This document shows, piece by piece, positions 56,679 to 64,000 of a stretch of 64,000 nucleotides of DNA. The DNA is from Orobanche coerulescens (lineage: Eukaryota > Streptophyta > Magnoliopsida > Lamiales > Orobanchaceae): the NCBI GenBank assembly GCA_033398695.1, contig CM065802.1, forward strand, positions 147,794,096-147,858,095, in the 5' to 3' direction. Numbering within the stretch: position 1 is the first letter of the stretch; each line of letters opens with the position of its first letter. The position numbers and the translations under genes are program-made. A model generated the notes under the pieces. The model was given only the letters and a program-made list of their open reading frames with translations, was not told the origin of the DNA and did no database searches.

Positions 56679-57215
56679 GCGAATGAAGATTTTGTACTAT
56701 GTTCTAGTCGTTGCTGTTTCCAACAATTGTGACTTTGATCGGTTTTCATTTTAATTACTTTTCGTTTCCAACTCCTGCTGTTTTAAGTTTCGGGGCTGAA
56801 ATGTCTTCTTAGTACGGGGGCACGTATTACCTGTACTCTTCTTAGTATTTTCGGTGTCGGGAAACTTTCATTGTTGGTGATTCATCTGTGATCCTCTTGA
56901 CAAATTTTAAACTACCATGTTCTACTGAACCTACCGTCATTTGAATGAATTTCAGAACCGATTTGTTAGGCTTCGTGAATTATTGTGGTCTATCCACATC
57001 TGAACGTAATCCTTACAAAATTTTGTTCGAAACTATTTGTTCCCACTCGTACGGTTAACATTTCCAATGTGTTATGAACTTGAATACGGCTGGTCGAGCT
57101 CGACACGTGATTTCAGTACGTCTGAGCCATTTGTGATTTTCCTTAATTCTAGGAGCTATTACTTCTCGACTCTACTTTAAGTTTCGGGATGAAACTTCTT
57201 TTAAGAGGGATAGTA

Positions 57216-60200
57216 TGTAATATCCGGATAAATTGTTGGGTATTTTCGTCAAGTATTTGAACCCTGTATTATTCAGATTTATGATCTCGATAATTGGAGT
57301 ATGATATTTCTCACACTGGTATATTTGTACATAAGTTTATCGTCATGCAAAATTTCTCATGCAGACTCGTGATAGCGCACGCTAAGAATGTAGCTTAACG
57401 CGCGCTATCGGTTACAACTAGCGCACGCTACGAATGTAGGATTTGCGTGTGCTAGGCAGTCAATTATTGAGCTAGGCGGCTAGCACATGCGCCAGCCGGG
57501 ACATGGGTCCGGATAAGATTCCGGCGGATGAACCTGGACAGATTTGGAGTCAACACTTATTAGCATGTGCTAAGTATGGTATATAGCGTGCGCTAATCAT
57601 CTTTTGTGCAGAAACTTTATTTAAAGGACAACACTCCATTTCTACCTATTCCCTTCATTTGTTCTTCGTCCCTTGGAAGTCTTGAGAGCTTTTCCTACTC
57701 CTTAAGCACATACAAATCCTCTGTACTTGATCATTAAATATAAGAGTGCTTATACTTGATCATTGAAGAAGAATTCACTTTGAAGTGACACTCAAGCAAC
57801 TGGAGCTGGATTCTACCTTTTGGATCAGTGATTTCTTCATTAAAGTTATATTAATTCTATCTCCAACTTTAGATTCGTGTTATGAAGAATAAGATGATCA
57901 TGCTAGCAAGGTATTGAGTTCCATTGGTGAATTATTAAACAAACATCATGTTTAGAAGATTGGAATAACGACACTTATGATATTGTCGCTGAAACCTCGT
58001 AGTTAGAATCCTAGTACTTCAAATGATGAGAGGAACATTCTGAAGCTGATTATCCGTATGATGTATGCTGTCTTATTGATCATAAAATTGGAGGTGATAT
58101 CATTTTTGGTTATAAAGACTTAAGGGAAGAATCATCTTAGGAAGTATCCTTTTGTATAAGTTGAAATTGTTAGTTCACCTTCAAGATGAAGTCTGAATGT
58201 GAATTATGATAATAGAATCTAGTGCACCAAACCGGAGATCACCGAAATTCGCATGAGAATGATAATCAAGTTCGAATATAAGAGTTTTGATGATATTCTT
58301 TTCCTTGAAAACTCAAAGATGATTGAATTCATAAAATCATTCATAAGTTTATGAATATGACATGTAGATGGATATCACACGTTAATCCCTGAGGAGTTCA
58401 TAAATTTCATCAACGTTAGAACTAGTCTGCTGCCCAACAGTGAATTGCCATGCACGCTTAGCGTGCGCTGAGCTATGTGAATTAACGTACGCTAACGGGC
58501 ATATTTAGCGTATGCTACGATTGAAGCTTAGCGTGCGTTAAGTCATCAAAGAGTCGATCGGTGGCGATGAGGTCTCGACCGTGCATGGTTAGCGTATGCT
58601 AGGCTGTGTGTAATTGCGTGCGCTAACGAGTATCCTTAACATACGCTACATAAGATGCGTAGCGTGCGTTAAGCAAACCAGACAGATTTCTTTTACGAGC
58701 TTCCGACCGTATTTTTGGATTGTTCGTTCGACGTGAGATGAATTCTATATTATTTCTTTTGTTAAGGTTCGAGCTTGCTACGTGATTGATCGAAGGGAGC
58801 GACCTTCGAGTATTTCGTTTTCGTAGAAGTATTGTTCTTATCTTCGAATCGAGGCAAGTACCTTGATATACGAATTATAATTATGTGAAATCATTGCTGC
58901 TGAAGTGTATGAATCATGTTACGAATATCTGTATATTATATATATATATGGATATATGTATAGATATATGTATACATATATAAATATACATATGGAGATA
59001 ATGTTGGGTGATTAATACCAATATTAGTCGACGTACTCAACTTAGATTAAAGTACAAATGATATTTATAGAGGTAATATGGTAATGTTTGTATTTTCGGT
59101 TGAGTTACGATATAAGGATATATAAGTAGTGTTGATTGGTAGTGTTGAAGGCTTAATGTGTTAAGTCTTGATGAATAACGTGCGAGTTGTTGTTTATTTT
59201 GCGTAGTTACGGACTGGCGAATAAATTATGTGAATTGATGAACTGATTTCATAATTGTTGCAGCGGTTGACTGTGTGTTTGGTATTTGTAACAACGTGAA
59301 TACTTGCTATGAGAGACGTCATATCCGGGTGCCTCTGAGGGTGGGCGTGTACTCGGCTGGTGTACTGTGCAATGAGCGGCTCCATACGATTGGTGAACAC
59401 CGGTGTTACTTAATGCGCGAGCAAGGGGCGCTCTGTGGGAGTGAACGCCGGCGCGGTGACATGTGCAATGGGCGGCCAATATAGTGGAGTGAACGCCGGT
59501 ACACAGGTGTGCAAGATAGGCGCCTGGCAGGCTTATTGGTAACGGATATTTGAGTGATAGCTAAGACCCCGTTACCAAATGATTTTCGTAATTCAAAGTT
59601 CTTTCAACTTGTTTTAAATGTTGGTCTTGATGTAGACCGCAATTCGTGTTTCGAAAGTTCTTTCAACTTGTTTTAAATGTTGGTATCGGGATTAATTAAC
59701 CAAGGATATTTGACGAGATCACAGAGTATTAATTAATCAGGGGTCTTGAGCAGGATTTGTCGAATGAGAGGTTGTGCCTTTGATTGCCTGTGATGATTAT
59801 TCTGTGTATTGGGTCGAGGACCCCGTGGGATGTTGAGATTTGATCTCGTGATGATATTATTTGGATTGGGCCGAGAACCCCGTGAGATGTGGAAATGATT
59901 CGATTGTGTTAGTGCTTTATCAATTGGGTCGAGGACCCCGAATAACATTGTAATGGTTTTCTTGCAAATTGTCGAGGACTCGAGAGTTTTTTGAAGTATT
60001 TTCTAAAAGTATTTCCCATTCGATTTTCAAAATTCCAAGATGGCCCGAGTTAATAATAATGTTTTCAAACTCTCTTATCAAAATACTTTTCCTTTTATAA
60101 AAAGGGATTTTTCCGACTCCTTGGGCTCGTTGGTGTTATGTTCCGTAGAGAGAATATGACAACGCGATTATCTTTCACCTTGTGTATATTATGTTATTCT

Positions 60201-60741
60201 GTGTTGACTATGGGAATGTGCTGTTTGTGTTAGGGCTTCACGACTGTTGAGTTTTGTGTTGTTATTATTCGCATATCTTGTACATTATGTACTTGTACTA
60301 GCAAAATTCCAGTTTGCTAACCCCCGAGTTTCGGGGGGTGGGTGCCTGTTATGCGCTCAGGTTTTGGCAGCTCGGGAGTAGTCACAGGATTGGCTTGGAA
60401 GGAGATGGAAGGCAGCGATGCTAATCACACAAGAGTCTTTCTCTTTTGTTTCTTTTTGGTCGGTATTTCTCTGTCGTTCGATTATTCACCCTTGCATGGG
60501 TGTAGTTTTCATTTATTAAATTGAGTCGTCATTCTTTTCTGTGTTCAAGTTTATTATTGTCTTTGTAATGTGAATGTCGTTGGTTTCTGAATTGGTTAAT
60601 GACCTTGTCGGTCTGCTTTGTAATTGATATTGACCCCGGTCGGTCAATCATTGAGTAGTCTTTTGGAGTTTAGCCTGGTAGATCCTTTTGATAAGGGTCT
60701 ACGGCGTGTGACATTTCCGGTCGTATTCTGGAGGTGTTACA
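57216..60741 (+). repeat. Element D' 3' LTR
   Basis: 3526 bp, with palindromes at 57368-57595 and 58455-58672. The segment around 58545-58580 and 59340-59440 is changed relative to copy 1, while long stretches elsewhere are identical. Confidence 0.92.
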
Positions 60742-63040
60742 CAAGAGACGACATGATCCAGAAAAAACTTTCTAATTTTTGTACTTATGTGCTTATACTA
60801 GCGAATCCGTATATGCTGGAGTACGATTATGCCAGGCCTATCGGGATGAAGCAAATTCCCAATGCTAGTAGTGGCAAAGTAAAATGTGAAAACTACCCCG
60901 ATGAATAGGGGACTTGATGTGCCAATCTTAAACCACATGGAATGAGCAGATGTGGCGATTGTGAACATGGTCGTGGTCATGAAAGCTCTTCCAATGTAGC
61001 GAGAAGAGATGATGGTCACGCCCCAAGAAACGAGTTAGGTCCTAATGTGAGATTCTTTGGCATGGTCTACGAACTTCCATGCAAGCAAATATTTCACAGC
61101 CAGCTACAAGAGAATTTTGAGATCCGAGGAGTTAGAGACTCACTATATAGAGGAACATGATCATGACATGACCCACAATGTCACTTTCACATTTACCGGT
61201 GTTTCCCCATACGTGACAAAGTCATTAGCCCCCCATGGCTAATTTTATCGGTAGACGTTTTAATATTTTCAATAATATGTATTTTGGTTTGGAACAAGAT
61301 ATTATTGTTGCTTATGTATACATGTGTTTCACTTTATCAAAGTACCGAATATTATTGCAATGCTTATGGCTCGAATTTATGAATCGAGGAATAATCTAGT
61401 GATAGGCTGCTGGTAATAGCCTATAACATATCAGTGATGATTGGGTTATCCCACTTCATCCAAGGACGCGACAACACCCAGTTCTCGATGTCAACGACAC
61501 TCTATATGCATTGAGAGTGACTAACTCGAAGCTTATGAAGCTTCAAAGATATACGAAGCAGTGACTTTCATATTGAAACCCATTATGAGAATGGAACATA
61601 ATATCTCTATATCACATCTGATGAATGCGGCCGAAAGTGCATCTTAGAGAAACTTACGAGTCAACCAAGTGGACTATACGTCACTGCATTAGGATTTTTG
61701 AATAATATGCGATTATCCACGACGAACTTTGTGATGCTGACTCGTACAGGCTTTGACATGATCTACTGGGGCCTCCATGTCATGAACTGATGATCCGTGT
61801 TCTTAAAGTTATGCACAAATATCATTTCTTTCACTTGTAAAGTAGAATTAGGCAACAAATCCACATAACGAACTTTATTAGTGTTCTTCAAGCTATGCCG
61901 TCCAAAGCATCAAAAAGATTAGCCCACACGTTTGACCATGTCGAATACATATCATCTCTTATGCAAAGCCTGCGCTTTAGCCAGAGTAGGAGCGAGACCT
62001 TCATATGCTAAAGATACAACCGAGAACGTTTCATTCTTACATAAGACTCAAATAGATATTTTTGGATTGGTTCATCCAGATTGCAGACCATTTAGATGAT
62101 TTATAGTCCTTGTTGACATTTCGACATGATGGTCACATTTCGCCCTCCTATCCACTCGAAATGCTGCTTTGCAAAGCCTCTAGCATGGACTATCTGTCCA
62201 AGGGGTCACCATCCTGACCACGATGTTCGGTCTATAGGACTTGATAATGTTGGAGAGTTCACATATGAAGTACTTGATGAATACTGCATGTTGATCGGGA
62301 TCGATGAAAAGCATCACGTCCCCCACATGCATATGCAAAACGGTCTCATGGAGGCAACCATCAAACGAATTTAAATGATAGCCCGAATATTGATTATGCG
62401 CTCCAATCTGCCTATTTCTACCTGGGGTATATGCAGTCTTGCATGCAACTTTACTTATTCGCTCATTTTAGACTCTCTGCTAACCAAATTATTTATACGT
62501 ACCAGTTGGTAACTGGATAAGCCTTAATTTTTACATTTTCTACTCAGATGAGCTTGAGTGTCAATTGTGCATATTTTGTTATGTCGTATTTTGCCTCATG
62601 CAACCCCATAGTGCATGAGTCTTTAGAGACAATGAAGTTGTTACGTTTGATACGAATCCCCAATTATTATCCGCTATTTAAAGCCTTTGACATGGGATCT
62701 CTCTACCACTCGATTGCGAATTGTCATTTCGATGAAACAACTTTCCCTCTCTAAGGGGATCAGATAAGACGCAATTTCTTAGGGAATGACAGGAATTGTC
62801 ATGGCGTGTCCCTACTTTGTCTTATTTTGATCCCGAAATTTTGCTATGCGATAGTGAAATAAAAAAGAATTCTCGATCGTAGCATATTCAATGCTTGACG
62901 CGTTTAGTGATATCATGAAAATGATAAGATCATACATACCAGCTGCAAACATACGTGTAAGGTTGGAAGTCCTTGGTAAGGGGCGCAACACCGACGAATC
63001 GAGTGTTGCCGTTGCACATGATGAATGTGTGATTTAGGAC
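60742..63040 (+). pseudogene. Ty1/copia gag end and pol with integrase (copy 2)
   Basis: Second copy of 46508-48800 with the same broken frames. Integrase motifs IGLDNVGEF and HMQNGLMEATIKRI are at about 62230-62370. Minor changes include one or two extra or missing bases near 60955 and 61050. Confidence 0.82.
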
Positions 63041-63188
63041 ATACCTCACTAAAAGAAGAAGTGGAGGCTACATGGTTCGACTTAATACTCACTTAAGGAG
63101 GAGGTAGAGTAAGGCACAAACTTATATATTAGTCATAAATGAATTTGTTTAATGAGATCATACTTGATTTTACTATATCCATGAGTAG

Positions 63189-63392
63189 GGTTGTAAACGA
63201 GCCGAATCGAACCGAGTATCAGTAGGTTTAAATTCGGCTTGGTGGAGTTCGAACCTAAGGTTCATCTCGGCTTGAAATGGTCAAACCTCAGAAGCTAAGG
63301 TTCGAGTTCGGTTTTGATGCTCAAGCCGAACGCGTTTGGCTCGTTACGTAAAAAAATGAACAAAAAACAGCATCATGTTGAAAAATTAAACC
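63189..63392 (+). repeat. hAT-like or other short repeat (copy 2)
   Basis: Second copy of the GGGTTGTAAACGAGCCGA repeat of 48952. Here it continues into unrelated sequence after AAACCAAATTT, which marks the end of the duplication. Confidence 0.4.
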
Positions 63393-63398
63393 AAATTT

Positions 63399-63794
63399 GA
63401 ACAACTAAAATCCTAATTACAATGAGAAAGTGAAACAATTGAAATATCTCATCGAAATACCTAATTGAATATCTAATTAAAATATAAAATCAAATCAATT
63501 GAAACAACAAACATCAAATTGAATTCTGATTTAACCAAAAGATACTAAATTGAATCCTAGTTGAACAAAAAATAATTGAATACTTAATTGATATCTTAAT
63601 TAAATGCTGAAAATAAAAATCTACTTAAAATAATCCCAAAATCAAAAACTTGATTTAATTCTTCAATTCACCATTAAATCTTCAATTCTCGCTTAACCTT
63701 GCACATGCATCATCAATTCACTAGATTGTAGAGAGAGATAGACTGAGAGAGTGAGAGAGAAGCGCAGACGTGCGATGTTCAGCTTGTTGGTTTG
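63399..63794. other. AT-rich flank after the duplication
   Basis: Low-complexity AT-rich DNA with repeated AATTGAAT-type words and a GA-rich run at 63730-63765. No gene seen. Confidence 0.6.
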
Positions 63795-64000
63795 TGTTGG
63801 AATATTTTCTTTCATACATGCTTAATAGTGTTTTGATGATTAAAGTTGTTACACAAAGCAAAACAAAAAAAAGACGAAGCAAAGCATCGAAGGAAACGAA
63901 GTGCAAAAAGCTGGATTTATGCAAGCTTAACGTATGTAAATAAAACTATATAGCATACGTAAACCATGGAGATTAACGTACGTAAGCAAGGATGGCTAAC
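63795..64000 (+). mobile_element. Possible start of a copia-type LTR (window-truncated)
   Basis: TGTTGGAATATTTT followed by GTTTTGATGATTAAAG resembles the LTR start of large plant copia elements (SIRE/Maximus-like). TTAACGTATGTAAA, AGCATACGTAAA and TTAACGTACGTAAGC occur between 63926 and 63986. The end lies outside the window, so it cannot be confirmed. Confidence 0.4.

Larger units (their letters stand above)
51470..60741 (+). mobile_element. Element D': second copy of element D
   Basis: LTRs at 51470-55035 and 57216-60741, flanked by CAGGA (51465-51469) and CAAGA (60742-60746), exactly as in copy 1. Primer site 55040-55052 and polypurine tract 57203-57215. It arose by the segmental duplication, not by a new insertion, because flanks and target duplications are the same. 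Confidence 0.93.
49160..63398 (+). repeat. Tandem duplication, copy 2 (~14.24 kb)
   Basis: Begins AAATTTAAGAAGTGAATTAGG, the same as 34892, and ends where the parallel with copy 1 is lost (AAATTTGAACAAC). Most of it is base-for-base the same. The differences are small deletions and substitutions grouped in two stretches (52793-55650 and 58540-60440). Confidence 0.95.

Noticed and set aside
37191..60741. Two independent insertions of element D into the same copia gag
   Set aside because: Both copies have the same flanks, target duplication and surrounding 14 kb, so one insertion followed by duplication explains them.

Overview
The window is repeat-rich nuclear DNA of a flowering plant, most likely a eudicot with a sizeable genome. 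The grounds are nested LTR retrotransposons with tRNA-Met-type primer sites, chromodomain (Tekay/Del-type) Ty3/gypsy proteins, degenerate Ty1/copia, plant-type MITE/hAT-like termini, and one host exon matching the N terminus of the plant anion transporter CLC-d. There are no bacterial operons, rRNA genes, tRNA genes or CRISPR arrays that I can see. No complete functional gene is present.

Layout. (1) 1-10293: element A, a decayed Tekay-type element on the minus strand whose far end lies outside the window. Its 5' LTR (5617-10293) is split by a plus-strand solo LTR (7120-9511) flanked by the perfect 5-bp duplication GTTCT. (2) 10294-10713: a short host spacer. (3) 10714-19856: element B, a full-length but inactivated minus-strand Tekay element with two ~2.14-kb LTRs and the perfect TSD GATGA. 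(4) 19857-21144: host spacer. (5) 21145-29729: element C on the plus strand, two ~2.97-kb LTRs, TSD ACTAT, only 2.65 kb inside and no pol. (6) 29730-34891: host DNA holding the first coding exon of a CLC-d-like chloride channel (31098-31289), then AT-rich DNA with degenerate direct repeats. (7) 34892-63398: a ~14.25-kb segment present twice in tandem. Each copy holds AT-rich DNA, a hairpin, a decayed Ty1/copia element, and element D (37191-46507; copy D' 51470-60741), a plus-strand element with ~3.55-kb LTRs and a ~2.2-kb interior coding only a gag zinc-knuckle remnant. D sits inside the copia gag gene. (8) 63399-64000: flanking DNA and what looks like the start of a copia-type LTR.

How the parts relate. 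A, B, C, D and the solo LTR share LTR end motifs; A, B, C and D also share a motif ahead of the polypurine tract, and all but the solo LTR keep a tRNA-Met primer site. They therefore look like one lineage, with A/B the coding type and C/D non-autonomous. The most striking structure is in their U3 regions: each family carries an array of short GC-rich palindromes just upstream of the TATA box, of the same design but different core (TTAGCGYRCGCTAA in A, B and D; TTACGGCCGTAA in the solo LTR; TTACGTACGTAA in C). A and C are otherwise alignable through U3, which suggests the palindrome core was swapped and then spread within the array. Other points are hairpins around the TATA box, a paired stem-loop near the LTR 3' end, a non-coding module shared by C and D, and an isolated CLC-d exon 1. 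The tandem duplication is either very recent or an assembly artefact; its copy differences cluster at CAG/CTG and CCGG-like sites.
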